NCBI GenBank assembly: GCA_036971475.1
Contig: JBAIZL010000001.1
Span: forward strand, 77,073,271 to 77,137,270
DNA: 64,000 bases
Direction: 5' to 3'
From: Prosapia bicincta
Taxonomy: Eukaryota; Arthropoda; Insecta; Hemiptera; Cercopidae
Under the pieces are notes generated by a model. It saw nothing but the letters and a program-made list of their open reading frames with translations. It did no database searches and was not told the origin of the DNA. The position numbers and the translations under genes are program-made. Below, in pieces: positions 22,045 through 35,457 of this stretch (positions within the stretch are counted from its first letter, which is position 1; each line of letters begins with the position of its first letter).

Positions 22045-24779
22045 TTGGTCACATTTACTACTAGAAGTTTATTATATAAATAACAATTCTGTGATAGTGA
22101 ATACAATGACAAATAGGTTTCAAATAACTACGTATATAAATAAAATTTACACAAAATCTTAAATATTTACTATACAGAAACCGAGGGGAAATTTTGTTAT
22201 AATTTGTCAATGAAATTTATTAATATTGTATATTATAATTTCAACTTTATGAATATTCTAGCTCCTTTGAAAAAGTATGTTTTTAAATCATGTTTTAATT
22301 TTTTATTCAATGTTAAAAGTGTTATTTTCTTATAACAATACCTGATTTAATAGTATGATCTTATATTATTGAAAAGGATTCTCATTGCATACTAACATTA
22401 CCCAAGCAAATCCTGAGTCTTACTAATCTACTAGTGCCAGATGTTTTTATACCTCTACTCTAACCCTAGCTATAATTTATCTTCACCTTTCCTTTATATT
22501 GTCTCTTTGTTAAAGTAGATGATACACTTAAATATTAAAGGGGAAGAGCATAATAATGCTTTCATCACAAAACAGATGAAGTAAAAAAAAAACTTAACAA
22601 ACAAGAACTCGTATATCTGAGGGTATATGAATTGGAAAAGTATTTCTAAATAACACTAAAAAGGGCAAAAAAGAAGGCAAAAATTTGTAGTGTTAAATCT
22701 GCACTTGCATTGAGTTAGCTCCTGCTAGATTTTACCTAAGTAAAATACAAGTATACAAGAATGTTAGATGGATTGTTTGGTCAAAGGGACTAAGGAATTG
22801 ACCTTAGTGTCATTTTTTAGGCTACATACCCTTTACAACTGTAGATAATATAATATAGAGTTAATTTGTAAGATACTAATCTATAATAAAAGATACAGTA
22901 CTCTATAATTTTGTGAAAATGTGAGCAACATTATTACCACAAAATTTCCAACTCATTCTCTAAATAACGTCACAAAGTTGAATTTAATTTACTTCATCAC
23001 TGCCTCTTGTCTCTAAGGAATATTTATGTCAAATTAAGTTGTTTAAAAAATTTAATATTCTTGGCAGAAGCTGGCACCACCCATGATGAGCCTGACACTG
23101 CAGTCACATGCTTCTAGTCAAGGATAATAAATGTCACTTGCTAACTTAATCAATTTGTCAAAATACATCAATCTCAATCAAATACAAAACAGTGTGAACG
23201 TGGAGGCTATATATTCAGTTTAGTTATTCTAAAAACATGAGTAAATTTATTATTTATAACACGTGAATGTATAATTGCAAACACTAAATAATAAGTATAC
23301 TTTTTAAACCAACTGCTTTAAACTTTTTGTCAACATTGTCGGGATGATCAAAAGTCAATCTGCTGAGTGACAAAAGAGCTACACTCCTGATGAGAATACG
23401 TCTACTTTAAGTAAGGGACTAAGACCATAAGATGCTACAATTTTCCTCTATTCACAATAACAAGGGATCATTATGATTCCTTAATCCTACCTAATTTTTA
23501 TTTCTCTTCCTCAGCATTTTTACAAAGTTGTTAAACAGACAGACGTCTTAATGACCCTAGTATATAATAGATCTCCTCTAGGTATGCAACCTTACACAAG
23601 TGATGCTATCTATGATCTATATGCTCCATCATGGGGTTTTGGACTACCTTATAGTCCCACCTATACTTACAGTCTTTTGTACTACATAGTTATATGTACT
23701 GACTGCCTTAAAACGACAAATAAAAGGCATAAAGTATCAGTTATTAGGTACTGTATATCAGTTATATTTTCTCATTGGAACGATATGTAGTAACATAGAA
23801 GAAAAATAGGTTCAAAGAATAATCCCAATGATTCTATAGTTCTGGGAAGAGAGTAAAGAAAGCCATAGATGCTTCACTGTAAATCTACATCTACTCTTTA
23901 CTAGAGTCACAAAGAGGTTTCTATCAAGGGGGATAGATGTTGCTGCTGTTTTTCTAAAAGCATTGTATAATCTGCATTATAGCAAGAGAAAGTGTACAAT
24001 ATGAAGGAAATGAAATAAATAACATTTACCGATGATCAGGAGTTGCTGTTAATAGAAAATGCAAATATTTCAAATATCATGTGATAAGAAATACCCACTG
24101 AAAATAAAATAAAATCTTTTCAGCAACTATGTTGCCTTCAACAGTGACAAAACTACTGTAAATATGATCAAGCCACATTGTTCAAAGTTTAATATTAAAG
24201 TATTGGTAAAATCAACAAAGGCTAAGCTCTAACTTATAATATAACCAATGTGATCTTTAGAAGAAGATGAATTAGAATGGTTTTCAAGAGAAAAGCTAAT
24301 AATCTAAACATGCAAATTATGTGTAAAGCTATCTCCCTCCATCTTCTAAAGAGAGATATTTATCAAGTTTTCCACAAAATTAGACTTTAATCTATAACTA
24401 GGTCTTTATATCATTGATAACTTCTTTAATAAATCTTTATTTTATAAATAAAATAGAATATAACCATTCCCAAATTCATATTACCATCAAAATAGAGAAT
24501 TTTGCATAATTGTACACATTGGTATTGTTTAAATACCAGCAAGAATAATGTTGCCTGTAAAAGTGAATAAATAATTTTTACCAAATGTTTTTCATTATAG
24601 GTTTTTGCAACAAGCAGTTTTAGTTCACTTTCTAGTTTCTAGAAGTTTCCCCAACATTACCTCTAGAGCATTTAACATAATATTTTTTTTAAATGAATAA
24701 TAATGGAAAACAAAAAATCAGACAGTAAAACCTAACCCTCATGGAATTTGTTTTTAACGATTAGTGAGGCAATCCATAG
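22042..24779. other. AT-rich region without recognised genes
   Basis: Frames such as 23551-23790 lack recognisable domains. No terminal repeats noticed. Confidence 0.5.
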
Positions 24780-26515
24780 AAACTTTGTCTATGGGTGTTT
24801 ATGCAAACTCTATCCATTTCTTAGTTAAGAGAATATGGAACTCAAGTCTTAAAATGCTGACGACAAGGGCACAGTACAAAGGTAGTTGTAAACATAAAAT
24901 ATTAAATCTAAGGCTTTTGAGTTTTCAATGCGATTGAAGGTACTAAATATTTTTTTATTGTGTGTTGTTATTAGAAAGAAGGTGCTAGAAGGTCGCTAAA
25001 ATACCGTTAGAGCAACAAGTTAATTGTCAAGTAACGGTACAAATTTTAAACTACTTCAGAGGTTATACCTGAGATTAAATTGGTTTTACTTGAAAAAGTG
25101 TTTTGTGATTGGTTAAAATTTGTGAGATGGGAGAATAAGATGGTAATGCGAGAGGAACAATAAAACACAAGTAGAAGGAACTTGGTTCAGGGAAACGATG
25201 GTGGTAGGACGTGTTAGTACAAAGGGGGATAAAATTCTTGGGGAAAAGGGAAGTTCATAATAATCAAGTGAAGTTATTAAGAGGATTTAGGGAATTAATT
25301 AGTCAAATGGGAAGTGAGGTAGGGAGTTGTTAAGTGTAAGGAAAGTGTAGTGAAGAGAAGCGAATCAAGGAACTACCGACCAATCTTTGAGGTGCAGAGA
25401 GCGAGAAGGCGAGTCCAAGGATAGCCATCATCCTAACCGTAGAGTGAAGTCGAAGGATAAATAAGCATGTTTAATGAGCCACATGTGTATATCAATTAAA
25501 TACATTCTTTTTATTGCAATGAATAATAATATTTCAGCCACCACACAAAACATTTTTAAAAAATTTTAAATATACAGAGTATAATTATTTGTTATCAATA
25601 ACTCATTGTTAAATTTTTACTTATGCTTCATCTAGATTACATTAACCTCATAAGCGACCTACAATATAAACAACTAAATTTCATTAAGAATTAAATAGGG
25701 CCTGAGTTCAGCTAGGTAACTATTGTATAGAAGAGGTTCTTTCTTTTGTAATGCTTTTGTAGTAGTTGTTATACATTTTAAAGGGCAAATTAAACTAGAG
25801 TTTGTCATGTAACAGTGTATCTTTTAATATTACCTAGTTAGAAGTATAGAAGCTATCACTATTAAAGGTGAATATAAAAATAATAATTAAATTTGATAAA
25901 TCCAATAATCTTGTTGTTTCTCTGAAGTTTATTTGTTTTGTGAGTTTATTAAAAATAAAAAGATAACTGAAATTAAATGTAAATACAAAAATTATGGTAA
26001 ACAAAAACAAAAATAAATAATTACCATAACGTATTGTACGTTACTCTCGATTGAAAGATTCAGGCATTTTTCATTTCCAAATTGTAAGATTGAACTTCTT
26101 TAGTAACAATATGCGTCAATGTAACAATTACATTCACGTGTAATATTACATCTTTAGTTCAATATGTAACAATTGAGTGATATAGGCAATGACTGGCAAA
26201 ATGTTGAATTTCATGTTCACTTTATAAACAAAAACTTGCTAAACTTATTAAACTTAAATTTATAATTAATTTACTGTAACATCAGTATTCTATCCCACTA
26301 AGCAAAGAACAGAGTGATCGAAACATTAAGACTGGCAACAATGTTTTGCTAGTCATTTCTTATGACTTAAATAGCACCAAATGTATAATTGTTACTAAAG
26401 CAGTTTGACTCTCCAATTTGGTAAATGGGAAATGCCTAAATTTCTAATGAGAAAGAAGTACTAATATGTGTATAGACAGAGTTTGCATAAACATACCTAG
26501 ACAATGTTTCGTTAT
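24780..26515. repeat. inverted terminal repeats of about 45 bp around 1.65 kb
   Basis: 24780-24822 matches the reverse complement of 26472-26515 (GAAAC..TGTCTA..T.TTTATGCAAACTCT.TC.AT). Inside, 24970-25450 is richer in G and lacks the AT-rich texture of its surroundings. No transposase or target duplication seen. It may be a DNA transposon relic of unknown superfamily. Confidence 0.5.
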
Positions 26516-27817
26516 AGCATGGAGCAGTGCAGATCAAGCCATTAGAATGAAGCCTATTTGAAACACGTCAGATGAGAGTGTAAAAAAAATATTTAATTTT
26601 GCAACAGCATAAATAATAATTATAATAGAATTTTCTAGTGTTTGGGTGAATGAGATAAACACATGTCAGACAGTGTCACATGTCTACTTAAGTTAAGTTT
26701 GCTAAAAACACTTGTAAACTAATATAATAATTAAATCAGATTAAGTGAAGTAATCTAAGATAATATGGTAGCCACAACCACTTCACTTAGGTAATTACAA
26801 TAGTTTTTATTAACTCTGTAAATAAAATAAATTTTTATTCTCAAACTGTAGCTGTTAATGTACTAAAGCTTATGTACATACATTGTTTATGTTGCATTAG
26901 TAATTTTCTTTGTGATAACGAATGTGATAATTTTACTCCTTCGTGCAGTACATATTTTTCTACAAAACTTTAGTTTTCCACGAATCTCACTTTATTCATC
27001 TGTATTTGTTAATAGTTAGTCTTTGTTAAGTTTATTTCATTAAAAAATAATGGCTTCTCTTGTATTATTTATTCTAATAATTTATATGATTACAAGGCAT
27101 ATCTAATACCAATTCAGAAGTCATACTTTTTAACAACTTACTTTTTAACATAATTTAAAATTAACCAAATTGTTTAGTAATTAAGTACAGTTATTCAATG
27201 TTTGCATATTACAAACAGAAAAATGTACAAGAATCAAGTAGGTTGGTGAAACAGCTGAAACAATATTTAGAAATGAAAGAAAAGAATGAGGTGTAAAACA
27301 AGACGATTGAGTTGATTTATGGAAAGCAATGTTTATACCTTCTAACATGGTGGAATACGAGATAAGGGTCTCTGAAGGGAATACAAAGCAGGTAAGATCA
27401 ATATATCTTAATTTGGGACCACACACTTTATTTCCATTTAAAGAGAAAATAATGGCACATGCCTACAACATTTACACAGCTTGTTTGAGTATTTTATTGT
27501 AAAACGTTATAAAATACATTTTTTGTAGTCTTAGATAGATTTCAAAGAACCTTTGGATCAGCAATTAAGCCTTTCAATCTCATTGAATCTACTAAATAAT
27601 AACTGTCAATTTTCACACAGAAGATTGTGTTAGTATACAGATCCAAGAAATAGCATCATTAGGCATTCTCACTTGTCCATCAAACACATTTTATGAGGTA
27701 AGATTTTACTGATCAGAGAAGAAATAAAAATATCTATCTTCTGTTGTCAAATTATCTTTGTAATAAAAAAATACTCATAAAAAATATTAAATTTGAAAAA
27801 CACGATATAATTGGTAC
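26516..27817. other. no gene recognised
   Basis: AT-rich. The minus frame 27181-27426 shows no known domain. Confidence 0.45.
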
Positions 27818-27825
27818 ATCCAGAT

Positions 27826-28595
27826 TAGGGTTGGCCAGATACCTAAAATTTTCGATTCCAATTTTGATCCTCAAAATTTTCTTTCAATTCTCGATTTTCA
27901 AGTTACAAAGGCCTACATGATATTCTCTAATAATGAATTTATTTAACATCTTGGTCATATAGCAAAACTTTTTAAACGTCACGTCTTTGTAATATTACAT
28001 TATGTAATAGATTACACAAAACGTTCTATCTTGATTTATGAATAGGAATTTCTGAAAGAGTGACAAACATATTGGATAAAGTAATGATTTATGTAAAATT
28101 ACAAATATGAACTTCAGTTCACAAATACAATATAACTTCAGTAAGAGTCATTTCAGTTAGTATATCTGGAGAAATTGGAACTACTTTTTCTTTGTGTTTT
28201 GTTTCGATCTACATGAAATGATGGCGGAGTAGTGGCCGCCAGTGACTGGGAGACAGTGTGTCGAGCCTTTTCGAGTGAGAGTGAGACATCAGAACGAGAA
28301 GAGAGCAGAAGTAAATGCTACTGATGGTCTTTGTTGTTGCATCATAAATAATAATAATATTTTCGTAATCTCAAATAGACATTTACTTTAATAGTTTAAT
28401 TCATTCAAAGTAACTAATACTTAAAACAGACACATTTGATAATTAATTATATTTCCTATAAATTACACCAAACACGAATTGTAACTGTTAAAAAAAACAA
28501 GAATCAGAATCGGCACTTTAATCAATAGAGAATTGAGTATCGTCGATTCCTCGATACCATTAGAATCATTGATTCCTGGAATCGGGTCACCCTTA
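27826..28595. mobile_element. non-autonomous hAT transposon
   Basis: Perfect 8-bp target duplication ATCCAGAT at 27818-27825 and 28596-28603, the length typical of hAT. The ends are TAGGGTTGGCCAGATACC and, reversed, TAAGGGTGACCCGATTCC. Subterminal GATTC/GAATC words recur near both ends. At 770 bp with no transposase it is non-autonomous. Confidence 0.8.
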
Positions 28596-28603
28596 ATCCA
28601 GAT

Positions 28604-30178
28604 AATTATTTGTATTCAAATTTGAGTTTAAAATACTCTTGCGTATAAGGAAGTAACCAATAGCAGTATATCTAAATTAGCAAAACAAATTTGATCCATT
28701 CACAGGATATCTTTAATGTGTATTGATCACAATTATTTGTATAAAAAAAATTCCAGGGAAATTTTCTTAAAAATGTGCATTAGGATCTCCCAGTCATCCC
28801 TAATGCAGGTGGAAATGCAAAACAGATTGTCATCTGAATTGACTAAATTTTATCACTTACTTAACATGGTCAAGTCGTTAAATAAGGCTCTCTCGAGTTG
28901 GTAGTTCATTATTCAAATGTAATAAGACAGTTGTAAAGTTTTTGCAATAGGAAAACCATCAATAAAGCCTTGACACATTAGGGCAGGTAACCGTCAGAAT
29001 CCATAATTGATGGATTGAGTTTTGTACTACAGAATGTAAGACAAACTTACATTGTCACGGAAGCTAGAATAAGTGTTAATATTTTGTTGGATAAAATATT
29101 ATAATAATTATTAGTTGAGTAGGCAGAATTCTTTAAACTATACACATTTCTTGGACCAGTATGTTCTGTAAAGAATAACACTGGCTGTTGTATTGGAAGA
29201 GAAATGACGGCCTTCTACAAGAAAACAATTATGGTCAATAATTTGAACAGAAATTAAAACATTGGTTAGATGACATCAGCAAATGTTTCAAAACGAAGGT
29301 TCTGTCAAGAATTCTCAAGGAACACAATAAGTATTCTAGATATCTTCAAATGTCAAATACAGACAATGATATGGATGCCTTTATTTGTTTAAACAGACCA
29401 TGCCTCAGATAGTTAGCAATCAGTAGTCCTTCACTACAAGTACATATTTTAGGCAGCTTCAAATGTCAAGTGGTATTTTGATAAATTAGGAAGACAATTA
29501 AAATAATTTTTATCATAAGTGGCAATAAGCTGATAAATGAAACACTGGTGTCTAAATGGAACAGTACTTGTATATTGCTTTTTGATTTTTTTCTTTCGAT
29601 AAAAAGACACTCATCATTATTGGAATGATAGTTTTGGAATGGTTTTAATTTTGGAAAGCAATAGTAGTCATCAGATTTTTAATTAAGATTAACAATACAA
29701 ACTTTAAGTAGCCTATTTGAAACTATTCACGGGCGCAAACTATTCCTTGAAACTATTCAAAAAATTTTAATGATTTATTTAATCTTACACTGACTAAGAA
29801 ATTAATTTTAAATTGACCAGTTTTGCAACAAATTTCATATTAATTTCAAACTCTAATAAGAAAATTCAAATATAATTTTAAGATAAGTTTTCTATAAAAC
29901 AATTTGCGAATAACCTGAGTTTTTAATAAATAAGCATGAACAATGCTTATAAAAGACTTCTATGTGCATAGTTCAATTGGTGATGGTTGATAATTTGAGG
30001 TATAAAACTTACAAAGAGTGCCTAAATTCATAACTTTACAAAGAGTGTCTAAATGTAGAAGCTATAGCTTTCATTAATGTATGAATGGCTGTAACAGAGG
30101 ATAAAGTTTTTAACAAACTTTCAAAGAAGTTTTGTAGGCACAATATTACTTTGTAGTATTATGGTTTGTAAAAATAAA
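28604..30178. other. no gene recognised
   Basis: AT-rich, no supported feature. Confidence 0.45.
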
Positions 30179-30696
30179 AATTTACAGTTTTTTCAAAAAC
30201 TTGTTATTTTTTACAAGCATTCAACTTAATATCCTATATAAATACCACCCTCTACATGAATTTAAAATTGTGTTCATTAAGTATTCTTTAAATTTGGAAG
30301 AAATGATTTTAAAATAAGAACAATTTTAATTCAAACATTTTGTAAACATATTTCTAAATCAGAGTTAGGTGGCATAAAATGACATTTAATTTTCTAAAGT
30401 TTTCCTTGAGTATATAAATTTACTTGCAGCTTCCCTCTTGATATCTATAAAGATGAAAATTACAGTTTTTCTCCAGACCTTATTATTTTTTGTAAGCATT
30501 CAACTTAATTTCCTATATAAATACCATTCTCTACATGAATTTAAAATTATGTTCATTCAGTACTCTTTAAATTTTTGAAGAAATTATTTTAAAATAAGAA
30601 TTTTAATTAACTCATTTTGTAAAATTATTTCTGAATCAGAGTTAGATGGTATAAAATGATTTTTAATTTTCTAAATTTTTCCACGAGGGTATAAAT
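30179..30696. repeat. direct duplication of a 240-bp segment
   Basis: 30181-30424 and 30459-30696 share most bases with a 278-bp period (for example GCATTCAACTTAAT, TACATGAATTTAAAATT, CAGAGTTAG.TGG.ATAAAATGA). Both are diverged, so the duplication is old. Confidence 0.75.
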
Positions 30697-30699
30697 TAA

Positions 30700-31924
30700 C
30701 TATCATTCTCCCTCAAGAATGTCAATAGTCCCCAAAAGGATTTCTGGCTGTAATACTTATTCTGGGAAGATGAAAGAAGCAGAGCAATATTTATACCATA
30801 ATTAGTGTCAAAAGTACAATATCCATATGAGAAAATACAGTTTCTGTATAGTGGGAAAATTACTATGTTATTAAAAATCTATGATAAATAAAGTATGTTA
30901 TGAAAAAAATACATTAATTTAAAGGAAAATTAGATGTATCTTTTACCTCACTTATTTTATTAAGGAGAAAGATTCTATAACTGCTGATTTTCTACAAAAT
31001 AAAATACAGCATTACCAAAAGCTGACACCAATCAACATATCACAGGAATTCAATAAGTAATAGATATTAACTGTGTTATTACAACTATATGAATAAAATA
31101 AAAAGATCAATACAATTGTAATGAAAGAAAAAGCAAATAATGGTTAATTTTATTGAAACAATAGATACCACTATTAACAATCGCATTAACAGAGATGGGA
31201 CACCACGAATTTTGTAATCCTAAATACTGGGATTTGCTTGTTACTGTGATGAATTTGTATTTTATCTCAATAAAAATCAAAATTTGTCGTAACTTTAGAA
31301 TCAATCATTTCATTAGTTAATATGCTTAGTAAACATGTAAAAATTAACTCCTAAGGTTATGATCTTTGGTATGACTACTGGTGTCATTTTGAATTCGAAA
31401 ACTAAACTTGTTTAAAATGAATTCTAAATGAAAACTAAACTAAAAATAAAATGATAATTCCAAACTGAAACAATAGTACACTATAATGGTAACCATTAAA
31501 AGTACGAGAAAAAAATTAAAAATTTTGAGCCACCCAATTTGTATTAGATGGAAGTTTAGTTGCGTAAATTATTCGAATAATTAAAAAATATAATATTCTC
31601 TTTTTTGCATAAAACTACATAGAATGATTTGAGCTACCTAGTAGTAATGTTTTCCTTACATCAAATTTAATTTATTTTTAAACTTATTCCTTATGACAGC
31701 TTGTCTTACAATAAAATAGTATTTTAATAAAATTATTTATCAAATAAATATTTAACAAGGATAGAGTCGCCTATAATCTATTTTACAAAATTGTAGTAAA
31801 CTTGTGCCTTCCTTTAAAAAAAGGGAATTCGAGTACTAATAGTTATTATTTGAACTTGAAATGAATTAAAAGCATAAAGAAGATCCATTGGCATCTGTCC
31901 GTTTTCATTTTGTGGCAGCGTATG

Positions 31925-31927
<3 letters not shown>
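30700..31927. other. no gene recognised
   Basis: AT-rich, no supported feature. Confidence 0.45.

Positions 31928-31990
<63 letters not shown>
31928..31990. repeat. (TG)n microsatellite
   Basis: About 31 TG units without interruption. Confidence 0.98.
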
Positions 31991-31991
<1 letters not shown>

Positions 31992-32435
31992 ATATTGCCC
32001 AACATAATTAGCTAAATAAAAGAAACCCAGCTAGCTAACCTAGATAATAATTTTTATCAAACACTAAAGAAGCTAATAACATGTCAAAAACATCTGCAAA
32101 GTAGTATAAATAGAAGGGAACAAATAATTATAAAATTAAAATTTAAATCATTATTCAACAATTTTGAAACAAATAAAAAATGGTTTTAAAGAAGCTACCA
32201 TTATGAGTTGTACAGAGAGCGCAGATCTACAATTATAAAATAAAAATACTTATAAAAGTTAAACAAAATTATTTTACAATACAAATAAAATGGTGAATAA
32301 AATCTGAAAAGAAACAAATTGTATATGTTTATTTAATATATGAGCCACAAAACTTATGAGACAAAAGTTATAAGCTATATGTTATCTTATAAAAGGACAT
32401 AACAATCATTACTTACAGGATAAAAATGTTTAAAC

Positions 32436-32476
32436 TACCTACATGTTTTGGCAACACTACAAGTTGCCTTCCTCAG
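32436..32476 (-). ncRNA. degenerate hammerhead-like motif
   Basis: Minus strand: CTGAGGA (32476-32470), extra A, stem II GGCAAC/GTTGCC, then AAAA where GAAA is expected, the palindrome ACATGT, and A at the cleavage position. No stem I pairing seen. The lost G and stem I indicate decay. The surrounding 32.0-33.1 kb has no recognised gene. Confidence 0.4.
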
Positions 32477-33107
32477 TACAAACACAGGCTCAAGTTTTGT
32501 AATAAAATTATAAAAACTATCAATGGTTTTAAAAAAATTAATGTGTCACTTCTAAACTTTTACTCTACAATCTTAATTCATGAAAACAATAGGCCTCTTC
32601 AAATAAATGCATATGTATATGTGAATAAAAAAGCATTATTCATTTCCAATTAAAAATATTATTAACTATATTTCTCAGCAAACAAAATAATCTGTAATTA
32701 AAAATTTAATAATGACTAATTTACAAGATGTAAACTTACTTTTAGAGCTCCATTACAATTTTAAAACATAAATAATTTGTTAATACAATAAACATAGAAA
32801 ACAATTTATAAAAATATAAACAAAATTCAAATGTAAAGATTTTATACGTACCTCATTTTAAATATTTTTTTTCTGAAATCAAACAAATTATAAACACATA
32901 CATCTTTTAAATATTCAACAGAGAATTATCACAATAACCGTTGTTAGCATCATTCCAGGTGGAGGACGGAATTGATTGTTTCTAATAGTAAAGGAAATTA
33001 ACAAACGCTTTTAACCCGGACGCAATTTGATTCGATGCGCATAAGACATAAAACTATACAATAAGTAATGAAGACGTATAAGGTTTAAAAGACTTGATGT
33101 TCCCTAC

Positions 33108-33255
33108 CTTATGACGAAATGCACACAGACGACACTTTGAGGTTTGTGCCCTTTAGTGTTGTAGATCAGCGTTGCCTGTGACAAGATCCATACATAGCCT
33201 CCACCTTGGGCCAGGAAACGGTAGTGGCCAGTCTGAGTTTGTCCCTTTGAGAATA
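33108..33255 (-). CDS. sima: internal exon of a HIF-1alpha/Similar-type bHLH-PAS gene (second half of PAS-B)
   Basis: On the minus strand a 148-bp open stretch is bounded by a TTTGGTTGCAG acceptor and an AAG/GTAGGG donor. It reads FSKGQTQTGHYRFLAQGGGY, then VWILSQATLIYNTKGHKPQS, then VVCVHFVI. These are the last strands of a PAS-B domain: GQ..TG.YR.LA..GGYVW...QAT.IYN.K...PQ..VCV..V.S. The QAT.IYNTK...PQ phrase fits HIF-1alpha/Similar better than Single-minded or Trachealess, where the corresponding residues differ. The exon has split codons at both borders (2 nt each). HIF-alpha pairs with ARNT/Tango to drive hypoxia genes, and PAS-B supports dimerisation. Neighbouring exons were not found, so the flanking introns are probably many kilobases and packed with transposons. 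Orthology is inferred from about 49 residues only. Confidence 0.8.
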
Positions 33256-33918
33256 CTGCAACCAAATATTTAGTCATTGGATTACATTTTAATTACAGCA
33301 ACAAGACATAATTTATTAATATAGTATACTTAGTATTTATTACAACTATATATTTATTATTATTAATGGCCAAGGGACAGCTACTCAAGACAAAGGATAG
33401 CGAAAAGACAGATTTTGATTTCCAAAATCTGTTTATAAACCAAGGAAAACATACTACTGGTTTAATTTGTTTAAAAATAATTGCTAGCCTGATCCTAAAA
33501 TTATCTGAAAGTAATGTTTTGAAGATGCTATCCTAATTGACAAAAAAATATGTCCTTATAAACTTATATTTTAATTTCAATAGCAAAAACAAGTTCTAAA
33601 ATGTTAAAATTACTTGTCGTAATATGAAATTGATACTTTTTTATATTTTCAGTTTATGAGACATTATCCGTTCAACTGCCTTCTTAAATAACAAGCTTAT
33701 ACCAGAATAAAGTATTATAAAAAGTATCTTTTTTTCAAGTTCTTTAATCACCTCACGCTCTCCTGATATTTATTTTGTACAAATTTTCAATCGTTAATAA
33801 AATATGTTTTTATTTATCCAATCAAGTTCAAATACATTTTTTAAAATTCTATAGTGAATGACAACTGATGTTAATACAGTTTCTTCAGATATTTATTCAA
33901 TAATTAAATTATAAAAAA
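33256..33918. other. probable intron upstream of the HIF-type exon
   Basis: AT-rich, no second exon recognised. Confidence 0.5.
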
Positions 33919-34004
33919 TTGGGAGTCTAGGTCCGATTCGAACTGGGTATCTTTATGTTCAAAGTTTGGTCCTTTGGCACTGAGCCAGACTGAGACGCTC
34001 CCAT
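33919..34004 (-). ncRNA. tRNA-like sequence (tRNA pseudogene or SINE head)
   Basis: Minus strand: GGGAG near the start pairs with CTCCC at the end. TGGCTCAGTGCC resembles a pol III box A and AGTTCGAATCG a box B. A CTTT/AAAG stem with a 6-nt loop sits in the anticodon position. TTTTTT follows about 2 nt after the end, like a pol III terminator. Against a working tRNA: the acceptor stem has only five pairs, the T stem does not pair, and extra bases precede box A. Confidence 0.35.
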
Positions 34005-34284
34005 ACCTAGAAATGTACTTCTCAAAGATATACATGAATTTTTGTTTTTGCCCCCATCTGTTCTTGTCGAAACCTCCATTGTACAACCTTAAATTGTTGC
34101 CACACAATATCATAAATAATGGCCAAGGATTAAAAATAAATAAAAAAATCAAATAAACAAACAAACTGAATAAACAGAATCCAACCTTCATTGACAAACA
34201 AACAATGTGAAAGGAAACTATAAAAAAGTGACAAAAAAGCGTGTAAATAGAATCAAACAAAGTCATAGTCCAACACCATACATA

Positions 34285-34360
34285 CAAGGTGCGGTAGAAA
34301 AGTAATGAGACTGGCCGCCGCGCTGCGTCCCAGTCGCTCGCAGTGGGGTTTCCATCGGCA
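34285..34360. mobile_element. mariner terminal fragment
   Basis: ACAAGGTGCGGTAGAAAAGT followed by AATGAGACTGG is a typical mariner (irritans-like) inverted-repeat sequence. The partner end and transposase were not found nearby, so this is a solo fragment. Confidence 0.5.
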
Positions 34361-34429
34361 GACAAAAAGGAAAGTGAAAAAATGCCAGAAAATTCGCTTT
34401 CTATTTTGCCACTTAATATTGTTATTCTG

Positions 34430-35455
34430 ATATATGAATAAACACATTAATATTAATTGTGGTTATAAAATTTAAAAAAAATACTAAACAAAATCTTTTC
34501 TTTGTTGGTTTAAGTAGGAATTGATTTTAAAAAAATTGTTTCTATATTACTTGTTTTAAATAAGGTTAGTTTTTCTAAGATTAATGAAGCTGAATTAGCC
34601 TGAACTCTAACCATATTCTAAACATTTACAAGCCTTTTACCTTTAATTGAATTACCAGATACAGCACAAATTGGGTTTTTAGTCATGATTCTTTTCAATT
34701 GCATATATGTGAACAATCTTTGGCCAGATAATTCGAAAAAAGAAAACTGTCTAACACACAAGTGTAAACAAACCTTTTCTACTCGTCCGCAGTTTTCGTC
34801 ACTTCAGATTATGTTTATGAAAAAAAGTGTGATGCCCTAACAAGCCGATTACTCTCATATATTCAGACTTTGCAGAAACACTGATATTTTTACAATATGA
34901 AGTACATAAATGAGTGACAAGCTTACAAAATTTATAATGATGTTTACTCAAGGCTATGTCAAATAATAGATATTATATTCATTGAATGTTTTCTGGATAT
35001 TATATAGTCAGGGAACAATTTAATTATATGTCGGTGTAGAATCAATTAATTTAAATAAGTAGTCATTTAAAATGATTGCTACATTTTCTGCAAATTCAAG
35101 GCAAATTCTCTTTTTTTTGTGCATTGCAACCAGGGCCAGATTAAAATAATGGGTCCTAAGGTCCACATTTACCAAGAAGTGTACTTAAGGAATTATGTCA
35201 ATAAGTGAACCATATTTAAATATTAGAGCAATAATTTAAAATACTGTTTATGTATTTAATCTTTTATCTGGATATGAACCTAGATTAGATGTACACTCTA
35301 CCTACACATGCATACATACAGAATGGAAGCAGGAAGTCCAAAGCTATTTTCAGCTATTATCTTGGCGTAGTTAATTAAGACGACTTTCTGTTTTCAAAAA
35401 AATGTTTAAAAATAATTTTGAGAACAACTACAATTAAAGGTAATAGTAATAATTA
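34430..35455. other. no gene recognised
   Basis: AT-rich, no supported feature. Confidence 0.45.
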
Positions 35456-35457
35456 TA

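Noticed and set aside
23551..23790. 79-codon plus frame with many Tyr residues
   Set aside because: No splice context, family or codon pattern supports a gene.
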